Of a stretch of DNA of 64,000 bases, positions 35,258-44,323 are shown one piece after another. A model generated the notes under the pieces. It ran no database searches, had not been told where the DNA came from, and was given only the letters and a program-made list of their open reading frames with translations. The stretch spans positions 34,074 to 98,073 of the forward strand of contig NZ_JALCZA010000013.1 in NCBI RefSeq assembly GCF_022690765.1, given 5' to 3'. This stretch comes from Anaeromyxobacter oryzisoli (GTDB lineage: Bacteria; Myxococcota; Myxococcia; Myxococcales; Anaeromyxobacteraceae). Positions within the stretch are counted from its first letter, which is position 1, and the number at the start of each line of letters is the position of its first letter. A program made the position numbers and the translations under genes.

Positions 35258-36807
35258 GGCGTCCCCCCGGTGCCGGCCTCGACCAGCGACACGAGGACCT
35301 CGCGGGCCGCCTCGCGCGCGCTCGCGGGCTCGGTCACCTCCGCGTCCGGCCCCCACGCGAGCGCCTGGCGCACCAGCCCGCGGAGGTTCCGGACCTCGAG
35401 CCGGGCGACGCGCGCGCCCGTCCCGTCGGTCTCGACGCGCGCGCCCGGGAGGAGCTGGCGCGCGATCCCCGCGAGCGATCCGCGGAACCGCACCGTCGCG
35501 GCGACCGGCGGGTGGACGTCGTAGTCCCAGATCTGCTGCCGGGACCAGCGCCGGATGTCGAACGACTCCGGCACGTCGTAGTCCCCGTCCTTCCCGCGCT
35601 GCGACCGCTGTTGCGCCGCGCCCTTCGGGAGCCCGACCTTCCGCAGCGCCCGGACCCGCGACAGATAGAAGATGCGGACCGCGTCCCGGAGGTGGTCGTG
35701 GCCGACGAAGATCCATTCGCCGCGCCGCCGCGCCCAGCCGTACACGTCCACCTCGCGCTCGACCACCTCGCCGGTCGCCGCGCGCCAGTACGAGATCCGG
35801 AGCCGGCGCCGCTTCTCCCACGCGTCCACCAGGCCGCGGAGGAGCTTGCCGTCCTCCGCGCCCGTCGCCGCGTCGAGCTCCTCGGCGGCCGCCGCGCGCG
35901 GCGGGAGCGACCGTGTCCCCACCACGAGCTTGCGCAGCGCGCTCTCGAGCTCGGCCTGGAGCGGGTGCCGGGAGAGCCGGAGCGCCCCCACGCCGGCCGT
36001 CCACGCCGCCGCGGCCTCCTCGGCGGTGAGCTCGATCGGCGGCAGCAGCGACGCGCGCGCGTCGATGGCATAGCCGTCCGCGCCCCCGAGCTCCACGGTC
36101 TCGACGAGGAACCCGAGTCGCTTCAGCGCGTCCTTGTCGCGCGTGAACATCTTCTCCGCGGCCCCGGGCTTCCCTTTGTACTCGGGGAAGCGGGCGTAGA
36201 TCTCGGCGCGGGGGACCGGCTCGGGCTGCGAGAGGATCCAGGCGGCGAGGCGGAGGAGGCGCGCCTCGTGAGACTTCTGCTTCGCGGGGGCCTTGGCCAT
36301 CGGAGTGACGCTGAGTCTACTCCACGGGCCGGGGAGGAGGGATTGCGCGAGCGCTCCCACGATCTCGGGACGTGATGCTTTCACGCGCAGCAGGACCGCG
36401 CCGCCTGGAGCGCGCGCGAGCTCGCACGCCGGGAAGAGCGCCCGCGCGACCGCGGCCCAGGGCGGGCCGAGGCGGACGGTCGTCCGGACGGGCGGGCCGG
36501 CGCCCGGGTCGAGGAACCCGCGGACCGCGAAGAACACCGGATCGAAGGCTTCCGGCGGACGCCCGGCGCGGCGGCGCCCCGGCGAAACTCCCAGGACCCG
36601 CGCCACGTCGAGGACCCGGAGCGACCGGGACTCGCGCCTCCAGGTCGCCACGACCCACCGCGGCGGCTCGAACGAGAGCGCGAGCACGTCCACGAGCCGG
36701 CGCGCGGTGGACCGCTCCGTGTCGCGAAAGCGGATGCGGACCGAGCGCGAGCGCAGGCAGGCGCGGGCGAGGTCGAGGAGCGCGCGCTGGTCGCGGGGCC
36801 GGAGCAT
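35254..36807 (-). CDS. WYL-domain regulator, apparently with an extra N-terminal WYL/WCX module
   Basis: The region from MAKAPAKQKSHEARLLRLAA (position 36300) is a full PafB-like protein. Its helix-turn-helix is AEIYARFPEYKGKPGAAEKM, its WYL domain runs through RRRLRISYWRAATGE and GEWIFVGHDHLRDAVRIFYL, and a WCX end follows. In the same frame, without a stop, some 169 codons precede it. They also look like a WYL/WCX module (VRIRFRDTERST, RWVVATWRRESRSLRVLD, ELARAPGGAVLLRVKAS), but without a helix-turn-helix. No ribosome site is seen before 36300, so I list the fused 517-residue form. If that is wrong the gene starts at 36300 and the rest is a remnant. Confidence 0.6.
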   Translation of the reverse strand: MLRPRDQRALLDLARACLRSRSVRIRFRDTERSTARRLVDVLALSFEPPRWVVATWRRESRSLRVLDVARVLGVSPGRRRAGRPPEAFDPVFFAVRGFLDPGAGPPVRTTVRLGPPWAAVARALFPACELARAPGGAVLLRVKASRPEIVGALAQSLLPGPWSRLSVTPMAKAPAKQKSHEARLLRLAAWILSQPEPVPRAEIYARFPEYKGKPGAAEKMFTRDKDALKRLGFLVETVELGGADGYAIDARASLLPPIELTAEEAAAAWTAGVGALRLSRHPLQAELESALRKLVVGTRSLPPRAAAAEELDAATGAEDGKLLRGLVDAWEKRRRLRISYWRAATGEVVEREVDVYGWARRRGEWIFVGHDHLRDAVRIFYLSRVRALRKVGLPKGAAQQRSQRGKDGDYDVPESFDIRRWSRQQIWDYDVHPPVAATVRFRGSLAGIARQLLPGARVETDGTGARVARLEVRNLRGLVRQALAWGPDAEVTEPASAREAAREVLVSLVEAGTGGTP

Positions 36808-37083
36808 GCCGGCATCGTCCTGCGTCCGCGGACACGGAGTTGCTCCGGGCGGAGGGTGCCGCTCGACGCCGACCGCCGAGAAGCCGAGCCGCCTCCGCGG
36901 TCGCGGCGCTCCACGCTCCACCCTGGCGCGGCGTCCCTCGCGTCGCCGCACCCGGGCGGGCTCTCGCCGGAGGACGACGGCGCGCCGAGGGCGGCGAACC
37001 GAGCCTGCTCCGGCTCCGGCGCGCGGCCCGGCGGCGCCTCCGATCGGCCGGGACGTGTCCGCCCGGCGGGTAGGGTCGAGGCC

Positions 37084-38490
37084 ATGAAGACCACCGCCCA
37101 GCTCACGTTCGAGAACGTCCGCTTCGACGACGCGAAGGACGTCCACCTCGTCGTCTCCCTCGCCTCGCCGCACGGGAACGCGCTTGCCACCCGGCAGCCG
37201 GTCTGCGTCATCCCCGTGCTCGACGTCTCCGGCTCGATGGAGGGCCCGAAGCTCCACTACGCCAAGCAGTCGATCCTGAAGCTCGTGGACCACCTCGCGC
37301 CCGGGGACTTCTGCGGCGTGGTGGTGTTCTCGACCGAGGTCGAGACGCTCGCCGCGCCCGCGGAGATGACGCAGGAGCGGAAGGACGCGCTGAAGGCGGC
37401 GATCGGGCGGCTCGGAGCGCGCCGGAACACCAACCTCGGCGGCGGGCTCCTCGCCGGGCTCGACCACGCGAAGGTGACGAGGCTCCCCGAGGGCATGCTC
37501 GTGCGGGTGATCCTCTTCACCGACGGCCACGCGAACGAGGGGCCGGCGAAGACGCCGGCCGAGCTCCGCCGCCTGCTCGAGGCGAACCTGGGCGCGGCGA
37601 CCGTGTCCGCCTTCGGCTACGGCGACGACGTCGATCACGAGCTGCTCCGCGAGCTGGCGACGCTCGGGAGGGGCAACTACGCCTCCGTGCGGAGCCCCGA
37701 GGACGCGCTCACCGCGTTCGCGCGCGAGCTGGGCGGCCTCCTCTCCACGTACGCGCAGGCCATCGAGGTGCGGGTGACGCCGCGCGAGGGCGGCGCGCTC
37801 ACGGACGTGGTGAGCGACGTGGACGCCCGGGAGGAGGCGGGGAGCGCGGTGATCCGGGTGCCGGACCTGCTCGCGGACGAGGTGCGCCACCTCGTGCTCG
37901 CCGCCCGGCTCGCGCCGCGACCCGTGCCGCTCGACGCGCCGGTGGCGGTCGCGGACGTGGAGGTCGCGTTCGAGCGGCTCGAGGACGGGCGGCTCGTGAA
38001 GGAGCGGCGCGCATGCAAGGCGACCGCGCGCTTCGTCGCCGCCGCGGACGCCCAGGCGGCGCCCGCGCCCGACGTGGACGCGATCGTCGCCGTCGCGCAG
38101 CTCGTCCGGGCGCAGATCGAGGCGGAGGAGGCCGCGCGGCAGGGGCGCTACGGGGAGGCGCGGGAGGTGATGGTGCTCTTCCAGCACGCCATCGCCGACC
38201 GCGGGCACGGCGCCGTCGCCGCCGCCGCCGGGAAGCTCGCCGGCAAGGTCGGGACCCGCGACGCGTACGAGGCCTCGGCGGCGTATCGCTCGGGCATGCG
38301 GCGAGGCTCGACCCGGGACGTCTCGTCGCTCTACGACGCCGCCGCCGACGCGGACCTCCGGTCGATGGGGCGCGCCGGGAAGACCGCCGCGCAGGACCGG
38401 ATGGAGGAGGCGTTCGGGGCGCCGCTGAAGATGAAGCGGGAGGGGGCGAAGCGCGGGGGGATCGCGAGGAGGCGGTCGGGGAGGTGGTGA
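37084..38490 (+). CDS. von Willebrand factor A (VWA) domain protein
   Basis: The 468-residue protein has an N-terminal beta domain, a VWA domain (about residues 38-220) with an intact metal-ion adhesion site (LDVSGSMEGPK near 46, NTNLGGGL, FTDGHANEG), and a C-terminal region with a helical stretch (LVRAQIEAEEAARQGRYGEA). There is no signal peptide, so it acts in the cytoplasm. VWA proteins of this kind (similar to inter-alpha-trypsin-inhibitor-type or YfbK-like) scaffold protein complexes; the partner is unknown. The last 40 residues are Lys/Arg-rich. Confidence 0.9.
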   Translation: MKTTAQLTFENVRFDDAKDVHLVVSLASPHGNALATRQPVCVIPVLDVSGSMEGPKLHYAKQSILKLVDHLAPGDFCGVVVFSTEVETLAAPAEMTQERKDALKAAIGRLGARRNTNLGGGLLAGLDHAKVTRLPEGMLVRVILFTDGHANEGPAKTPAELRRLLEANLGAATVSAFGYGDDVDHELLRELATLGRGNYASVRSPEDALTAFARELGGLLSTYAQAIEVRVTPREGGALTDVVSDVDAREEAGSAVIRVPDLLADEVRHLVLAARLAPRPVPLDAPVAVADVEVAFERLEDGRLVKERRACKATARFVAAADAQAAPAPDVDAIVAVAQLVRAQIEAEEAARQGRYGEAREVMVLFQHAIADRGHGAVAAAAGKLAGKVGTRDAYEASAAYRSGMRRGSTRDVSSLYDAAADADLRSMGRAGKTAAQDRMEEAFGAPLKMKREGAKRGGIARRRSGRW

Positions 38491-38553
38491 GGGGAGAGGG
38501 CCGGCGCCGCCTTTCCCGGGGAGAAGGCGGCCCGGGAACGGCGCCGGTCGCCA

Positions 38554-38757
38554 TCACGCAAGGTGTTGCGAGCGTGGACGGGTGCTCGCGCGCACCGACT
38601 TCCGCGGTACTCGAGGGTCAACGAGCGCTAGCAGACCGGTCCCCGCGGCGCGGTGAACGCGTCGGGCTCCCTGCCAATCGTGGTCGTCGAGCATCCGGCC
38701 CGCGCGCTGGCTCTCCCAAACCAGCTCGCGAATCCTCAGGTCCGGAAAGGTCCTCAT
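38554..38757 (-). CDS. Possible small gene, unknown function (doubtful)
   Basis: From ATG with GAGGAG four bases upstream the frame reads MRTFPDLRIRELVWESQRAG and RMLDDHDWQGARR, which has ordinary, non-repetitive protein character unlike the surrounding shadow frames. The second half (VHRAAGTGLLALVDPR and on) looks less natural, so the gene may be truncated or frameshifted. I do not recognise a family. Confidence 0.35.
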   Translation of the reverse strand: MRTFPDLRIRELVWESQRAGRMLDDHDWQGARRVHRAAGTGLLALVDPRVPRKSVRASTRPRSQHLA

Positions 38758-39023
38758 CCGTCTCCTCATTGCTGCTGAGCCTACCCGAGGAACGGGCACG
38801 CTCCGGCAACTCGCCCGCGGGCGCGTGTCCGGCGCGGGCGTACGGTGAGAGACATGAAGGATCTCGAGCACGCAGCGGAGCGGTCTCACGCGGAAGCGCT
38901 CAGAGCGGTGGTGACCGGCTGGGGCTCGTGGCGGGGGACGGAGCCGGATCGGGGCGGTCGGGGGCCGCTCCGATCCGTGCTCCGCGTTGCGCGCACGCGT
39001 CGGAGCTGCCGAGCCGAGGCCGT

Positions 39024-39208
39024 TCAGTCGAGCGCGAGCGCCTCGCCGAAGGTGGCCCGGCCGTCGCGGAGCCGCAGCGAGTGCCAGGCGTACCAGCCGG
39101 CGGGAGCCTGTCGCGGAGCGCCTTCCAGACCTTCCGCTCGGAGACGGTGCTGATCGGGCGGAGCAGATCGCGGGGGGTAAACGCTGGGTGCGGGTCGCAC
39201 GAGCCCAA
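39024..39208 (-). pseudogene. Fragment of a NERD-domain (nuclease-related) protein
   Basis: One frame reads FTPRDLLRPISTVSERKVW and KALRDRLPPAG; after a one-base shift it continues WYAWHSLRLRDGRATFGEALALD and stops. The joined sequence (...SERKVWKALRDRLP-GWYAWHSLRLR...FGE) matches the start of NERD-domain proteins, which are often fused to helicases in defence or plasmid regions. The conserved FGE-A-DFV continuation and the rest of the protein are missing. It is a decayed, 5' fragment. Confidence 0.5.
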
Positions 39209-39318
39209 CTTGCCACGGAGGGCTCGGGCGGCGACACCTCACGCTGGACGGGACAGGCGCGGCAGTTCCGAGACGCGGCGCCGGTAGGTCTCGACCAGCG
39301 CTTGACTGGCTTTCTATG

Positions 39319-39638
39319 TCACGCTGAACGCGCGACGCGAGCGCCAGCGTAGGCTCGCGTGTTTTCCTCGATTTGCACTTGGCATAGAGCTATCTGGGCT
39401 TGCAAGCGAAGCGCGAAGGCTCTGGCCTGGCCGGCGCTGTACCCGAGGAGCGCGCCGAGTATCACAACCAGCAATACCGCCGCCAGAATGCCCGGCGTTG
39501 TCGCGGACGTGGCCAGGGCCATGCCAGCGGCTAGGCCAATAAGTAGCCCGACCAGTGTGAATATGACCAGTACACGGCAGCTTGAGCGTACAGCCGATCT
39601 GCGAACTGCTGTATGACTGCGCGGTCGTACTGAATCAT
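39319..39638 (-). pseudogene. Frameshifted small membrane protein with two transmembrane helices
   Basis: AAGGAG precedes an ATG from which the frame reads MIQYDRAVIQQFADRLYAQAA. It soon meets a stop, but another frame then gives VLVIFTLVGLLIGLAAGMA, a linker, ILAAVLLVVILGALLGYSAG, and a C-terminal FALRLQAQIALCQVQIEENTR. Restoring one base near 39575 yields one coherent protein of about 107 residues with two helices and a conserved-looking amphipathic tail, a layout I associate with small membrane proteins in varied bacteria. This is either a real frameshift or a single-base sequencing error. Confidence 0.55.
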
Positions 39639-39787
39639 TCGGCTCCTTCGAGTTGTGATGTCGATCGTTCAGCAGATATCACTAAACGTGAGCTGAGTGG
39701 TGTCGCGCGAAGACGGGACAGCGACCCCCTGAGCATGGTCGGCTTCGCATGGTGGCCTTGCGCTAAGCTCGGCTACAATTACGTTCC

Positions 39788-40744
39788 ATGAGGGGCTTCG
39801 TCGCCAACACCGACTTCGACTGGTTCGCGTTTCTCGCGGCACGTCAGCCGCTTGAGGAGGTGAACTTCTGGCAGCCCTCGGGCGGCGACGCGTTCCGTGC
39901 GCTCGCTCCTGGCGAGCCCTTCTTCTTCAGGCTGAAGAAGCCGTACTATACAATCGCTGGGTTCGGCCTCTTCGCGCGGCACGAGGTTGTGTCCGCGAAG
40001 CTCGCTTGGGAAGCCTTCGGCGAGCGAAACGGTGCGCCAAACTTCGCGGGAATGTGCGAGCGAATCGAGAAGTACAGGCGCGGTCAATCCGCGGATCCGG
40101 CGAAGCAGTACAAGGTCGGCTGTCTGATGATCTCGCAGCCGGTGTTCTTCGCGGAACAGGATTGGGTCCCCGAGCCTGCTGACTTCTCGAGGAACATCGT
40201 CCGGGGCGCGGGCTACGACGTTTTCGAGGGAGAAGGGCGGCGCATCTGGGAAGCGTGTCTGGAGCGCGTGCGTGCCCACCGCGTCCCCCTCGCAGCCGAA
40301 GAAGAGGCGCAATGGGCGGAGGTTGCGGAGGGACCGCGTTACGGGGCGCCACAGATCGTCCGCCCACGTCTCGGCCAGGGGACCTTCCGCGTGGCAGTGA
40401 CGCAGGCCTATCACGGTGCGTGCGCTGTCAGCGGCGAACATTCGCTTCCGGTCTTGGACGTGGCCCACATCCGCGGCTACGCAGAGGGCGGGCCGCACGA
40501 TGTTCGGAACGGGCTCCTATTGCGCGCGGACATCCACCGGCTGTTCGACCGCGGCTACGTGACGGTGACCCCGGATTTCAGGTTCGAGGTCAGCGGACGC
40601 CTTCGAGAGGAGTTCGAGAACGGCAAGACGTACTACGCGTTGCAAGGTCGCGTGATCCAATTGCCGGATCGGACGATCGATCGACCCGATCAGGCGCTGC
40701 TACAGTGGCACAACGAGCAGGTGTTCGAGCGGGGTGCAGCATGA
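39788..40744 (+). CDS. HNH endonuclease with PUA-like N-terminal domain
   Basis: The 318-residue protein has an N-terminal domain (about residues 5-150; NTDFDWFAFLAARQPLEEVN, GEPFFFRLKKPYYTIAGFGL) of the type that precedes nucleases and resembles PUA/EVE base-reading domains. A C-terminal HNH_2-like nuclease follows: CAVSGEHSLPVLDVAHIRGY, GGPHDVRNGLLLRADIHRLFD. The HI..Y...GG.H...N.LLL..DIH..FD pattern keeps the catalytic His and Asn. The likely role is cutting modified DNA, as in type IV restriction. It precedes the mcrB gene by 202 bases on the same strand. GC content and codon use are visibly lower than in flanking genes, suggesting transfer. Confidence 0.85.
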   Translation: MRGFVANTDFDWFAFLAARQPLEEVNFWQPSGGDAFRALAPGEPFFFRLKKPYYTIAGFGLFARHEVVSAKLAWEAFGERNGAPNFAGMCERIEKYRRGQSADPAKQYKVGCLMISQPVFFAEQDWVPEPADFSRNIVRGAGYDVFEGEGRRIWEACLERVRAHRVPLAAEEEAQWAEVAEGPRYGAPQIVRPRLGQGTFRVAVTQAYHGACAVSGEHSLPVLDVAHIRGYAEGGPHDVRNGLLLRADIHRLFDRGYVTVTPDFRFEVSGRLREEFENGKTYYALQGRVIQLPDRTIDRPDQALLQWHNEQVFERGAA

Positions 40745-40946
40745 CGCACGCGGCTCAAGCCGCGTCGTGCACGGGCGCTCTGACGCCTTCAAGGCAGTTG
40801 CGCGGGCTCACCAACCCGGCGGACGCGGCCGTATCAACCTCCGCGGCGGCGCACCAAGGATTGTCAGACGACGTCTCTCCCTGCTCCCCCCGCGTCCCTC
40901 TCCCGGCTATACTTCCGTCTCCTCTCGACTCGGAACGCCACCACTC

Positions 40947-43160
40947 ATGACCACGCAGCAGACCGGCGGCGCCGCTTGGTTCGTTGGCGCCAGCTATGGC
41001 GGCACCGAAGACCAGACCGCGCGCTTCGTTGCCGAGGGCATCTGGGAGAATGGTTACGAGGACCGGTACCTCGACCTTGTCCGCTCGATCCGCCCTGGTG
41101 ACCGTATTGCCATCAAGGCCGCCTACACGAGGAAGCGCGACCTGCCCTTCGACGCGCGCGCCAACACCGTGTCCGTGATGGCCATCAAGGCGATCGGCGT
41201 CGTCACGAAGAATCTGAACGATGGCCGTCGCCTCGAGGTCCGCTGGACACCCGTCTCGCCGCCGCGCGAGTGGTACTTCTTCACTGGCCGCACCACGGTT
41301 TGGCGCGTCCTCCCAGGCGAGTGGGCGGCAGACGCGCTCCTCGCCTTCGCCTTCGAGGGCGCGCCGCAGGACCTCGCGCGCTTTCGGAACGCTCCATACT
41401 GGCGCGAGCGGTTCGGTGATACCGCGCCGGCTGACCGCCGGTTCCTTTGGACGCGCTTCTACGAGGCACTGGCCGACCGGCTCGCGGCATTCCACGATCG
41501 GCGCGGCGAGTTGTTGGGGTTGCTGGCCGAGATCTCGAAGCAGGGCGACGTCCCCGTGCAGCTCGAGGATCGCTTCTCTGATGGCACCACGGGGTTCGTG
41601 CGCGACATCGACCCCTTCACCTTCCTCGGCCTATTCAACCGCGGCATTACCACCGAGAACCGCCGCACGATCGCCGGTGCTCTCGCCGCGAAGCTGGGGG
41701 TGACCGAACCGGTCCCCGCCGACTTCGACGGCATTCCGGTGCTTCACAACCAAAAGTCCTGGTTCTTTGGATTCGAAAAGGAGCGCGACCCCGAGGACAT
41801 CCCTGCACTCTGGCGCGTCCTCCGTGCCGCGCTCGCCTTTGCGGACTCGGACGGCGACGACACAGCCCGGGCCGAGTTCATAGCTGCCTACGACCATGCC
41901 AACGGTCGCGCCGGAGTCGCTTGGAACCTCACCATCGGGCTTTACTGGATTCGCCCCTGGAAATTTCTCGGTCTCGACGCGAAGAGCCGCGAGTACCTCG
42001 AGAACAAGCTCAAGATCGCGATCGGGCGGAGCGGGCCGAAGCGGCGCTGCAGCGCGCAGGACTATCTCGCGGCGATGGAGGTGCTCGAAACGCGCTTCCA
42101 GGAGCCGTCCTTTCCCGTGCACTCGTACCCCGAGACCTCACTCGAGGCGTGGCTACACCGGGAGCCAGCCGAGTCGCCCAGCGAGAGTGAGCCGGGCGAG
42201 AACGCGGCCGAGGGCGAGCACGGAAGTCCCACTGCGACGGACGCTAGCCCTACAGTCCAGCCCGCCGCGCCGCTAGTGCCGTACTCCCTCGACCAGATTG
42301 TCGCCGACGGATGCTTTCTCGAACGCGCGGTGCTGGAGCGAATGCTCGCAAAGCTTCGCACGAAGAAGAACATGGTCCTCCAGGGGCCGCCTGGCACAGG
42401 GAAGACCTGGCTCGCGAAGCGGCTGGCGTACGCGCTCGTCGGCCAGCGCGACGAGAGCCGCGTGCGGGCCGTCCAGTTCCACGCCGGCCTCTCCTACGAA
42501 GACTTCGTGCGGGGGCTTCGGCCGAACGCCGACGGGAAGCTCGTCCTCGTAGACGGCCTCTTCATGGAGGCCGTGAAGGCGGCCATCGCGACGCCGGCCG
42601 TTCCGTTCGTCGTTGTGATCGAGGAGCTGAACCGCGGGAACCCGGCGCAGATTCTCGGCGAGATGCTGACCTTGCTCGAGGCCGACAAGCGGACGCCCGA
42701 TGAGGCGCTGGTGCTCTGCCATGCCCGGCCCGGCGAACGGGTCTACATCCCGTCAAACCTATACGTAATCGCCACGATGAACATCGCCGATCGGTCCCTC
42801 GCGCTCGTGGACCTCGCATTGCGTCGGAGGTTCGCGTTCATGGACTTGGAGCCGCAGCTCGGGCCTGCGTGGCGGGCGTGGGTAGTGGAGCGATGCGGGA
42901 TGACCGACGAATTCGCCAACGAGGTGCAGCACCGGATGCGGGCGTTGAACGAGACCATCGCTGGCGACCCGTCGCTGGGCGCCCAGTTCCGTGTCGGCCA
43001 CAGCTTTGTTACGCCGCCACCGAGCTTCGAAGCTCCCATCACCCGCGAGTGGTTTCGCGGGGTCGTAGAGAGCGAGATCGGCCCGCTGCTCGACGAGTAC
43101 TGGTTCGACGCTCGTGAACGTGCTCTCGCTGCGCGGGGCGCGCTCGTCGAAGGGCTGTAG
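40947..43160 (+). CDS. mcrB: McrB-type GTPase with EVE-like N-terminal domain
   Basis: The 737-residue protein starts with an EVE-like module (WFVGASYGGTEDQTARFVAE, SIRPGDRIAIKAAYTRK) that would read a modified base. A helical middle region follows, then a Ser/Glu/Pro-rich linker, and an AAA+ domain of the McrB type: Walker A GPPGTGKTWLAKRLA near residue 479, Walker B VVVIEELNRGNPAQI near 557, and the MNIADRS signature near 611, characteristic of McrB GTPases. McrB translocates or remodels DNA using GTP and recruits the McrC nuclease. I chose the ATG of MTTQQTGG, since upstream in-frame sequence is low-complexity. mcrC follows after eight bases. Confidence 0.92.
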   Translation: MTTQQTGGAAWFVGASYGGTEDQTARFVAEGIWENGYEDRYLDLVRSIRPGDRIAIKAAYTRKRDLPFDARANTVSVMAIKAIGVVTKNLNDGRRLEVRWTPVSPPREWYFFTGRTTVWRVLPGEWAADALLAFAFEGAPQDLARFRNAPYWRERFGDTAPADRRFLWTRFYEALADRLAAFHDRRGELLGLLAEISKQGDVPVQLEDRFSDGTTGFVRDIDPFTFLGLFNRGITTENRRTIAGALAAKLGVTEPVPADFDGIPVLHNQKSWFFGFEKERDPEDIPALWRVLRAALAFADSDGDDTARAEFIAAYDHANGRAGVAWNLTIGLYWIRPWKFLGLDAKSREYLENKLKIAIGRSGPKRRCSAQDYLAAMEVLETRFQEPSFPVHSYPETSLEAWLHREPAESPSESEPGENAAEGEHGSPTATDASPTVQPAAPLVPYSLDQIVADGCFLERAVLERMLAKLRTKKNMVLQGPPGTGKTWLAKRLAYALVGQRDESRVRAVQFHAGLSYEDFVRGLRPNADGKLVLVDGLFMEAVKAAIATPAVPFVVVIEELNRGNPAQILGEMLTLLEADKRTPDEALVLCHARPGERVYIPSNLYVIATMNIADRSLALVDLALRRRFAFMDLEPQLGPAWRAWVVERCGMTDEFANEVQHRMRALNETIAGDPSLGAQFRVGHSFVTPPPSFEAPITREWFRGVVESEIGPLLDEYWFDARERALAARGALVEGL

Positions 43161-43168
43161 GAACTGGG

Positions 43169-44323
43169 ATGATCGGCGCGCTCACCCCATCCGCGGCAGC
43201 CGCGAACGGCAGTGCCGGACTGGTGGGCAGGGTCGGAAGGATCCCCGTTCGGAACCTATGGCTCCTGATGTTCTATGCGTCGGACCTCTTCCGGCAAGCC
43301 GGAGTCGCATCGATCGCGATCGAGGAGGCGCCCGACGACACCGCCGAGCTCGTGGCGGAGATTCTCGCCTACGCCGTGGAGCAGCGGCTCAGGACCCCAC
43401 TCACTCGCGGCTACGAACCCGATACAGCCGAGCTCTCGCGCGTACGCGGCCGCATCGACCTCCTCGCGTCGGCGCGGCGCGATACGTGGAGCCGTGGCAA
43501 GGTTTCGTGCCGGTTCGAGACGCTGACGATCAATACGCCACGGAACCGGCTCGTGAGAGCCGCACTCGCCGCGATGGCGCGAATCGTGGAGGACGACAGC
43601 CTGCGGCACCGCTGCAGCGCGCTCGAGCGGACGCTCGTCCAAGCCGGCGTGGGGTGCGAGGTCCCGGCGCGTGCGTCGGTCGCCATAGGCCAGTTCGGCA
43701 GGCACGACGTCGCCGACCGGCTCATGGTAGATGCGGCGCGGCTCGCGCTCGAGCTGGCGTTGCCGACCGAGGACGCCGGCGTGCACCGGCTCCTCGCGCC
43801 CGGCCGCGACGAGGTCTGGGCCCGCCGGCTCTTCGAGCGAGCCGTGGGCGGTTTTTACGAGCGGGTGCTCCGCGCACACGGCTGGAGCGTCAATCGCGGG
43901 AAGCCGATCCACTGGCCCATTGAGCGGCCGACCGCCGGGCTTGAAGCACTCCTGCCGTCGATGAAGCTCGACATCCTGCTCGACCACCCCGAGAGCGGGC
44001 GGCGGATCGTCATCGACACGAAGTTCACGTCGATCGTGACGAGCGGCTGGTATCGCGAGGAGAGCTTCAAGAGCGGGTACCTGTACCAGCTTTACGCGTA
44101 TCTGCGCTCGCAGGAACGGGCGGGGGACGAGGCATCCGAGCGATGTGAGGGGATCCTGCTCCACCCGAGCGTCGATGGGGAGGTCGACGAAATGGTGGAG
44201 ATCCAGGGGCACCCTATGCGATTCGCAACCGTGGACTTGGCGGGGACGCCGAGGGGGATTTTGGCGAGGTTGGAAGAGGTGGTGGGGAGTGCACCGACAG
44301 TGCGAGCGGCGCTCGCGGAGTAG
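43169..44323 (+). CDS. mcrC: McrC-type nuclease subunit
   Basis: The 384-residue protein has the McrC layout: an N-terminal beta domain (RIPVRNLWLLMFYASDLF), a mid region with the conserved CRFETLTINTPRNRLVRAAL, and a C-terminal PD-(D/E)XK nuclease with PSMKLDILLDHPES and RIVIDTKFTS near residue 283, where Asp and the D-x-K pair bind metal. It activates McrB GTP hydrolysis and cuts DNA with methylated or otherwise modified cytosines. It is the last gene of the locus; about 320 bases further begins a tRNA gene on the other strand. Confidence 0.92.
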   Translation: MIGALTPSAAAANGSAGLVGRVGRIPVRNLWLLMFYASDLFRQAGVASIAIEEAPDDTAELVAEILAYAVEQRLRTPLTRGYEPDTAELSRVRGRIDLLASARRDTWSRGKVSCRFETLTINTPRNRLVRAALAAMARIVEDDSLRHRCSALERTLVQAGVGCEVPARASVAIGQFGRHDVADRLMVDAARLALELALPTEDAGVHRLLAPGRDEVWARRLFERAVGGFYERVLRAHGWSVNRGKPIHWPIERPTAGLEALLPSMKLDILLDHPESGRRIVIDTKFTSIVTSGWYREESFKSGYLYQLYAYLRSQERAGDEASERCEGILLHPSVDGEVDEMVEIQGHPMRFATVDLAGTPRGILARLEEVVGSAPTVRAALAE

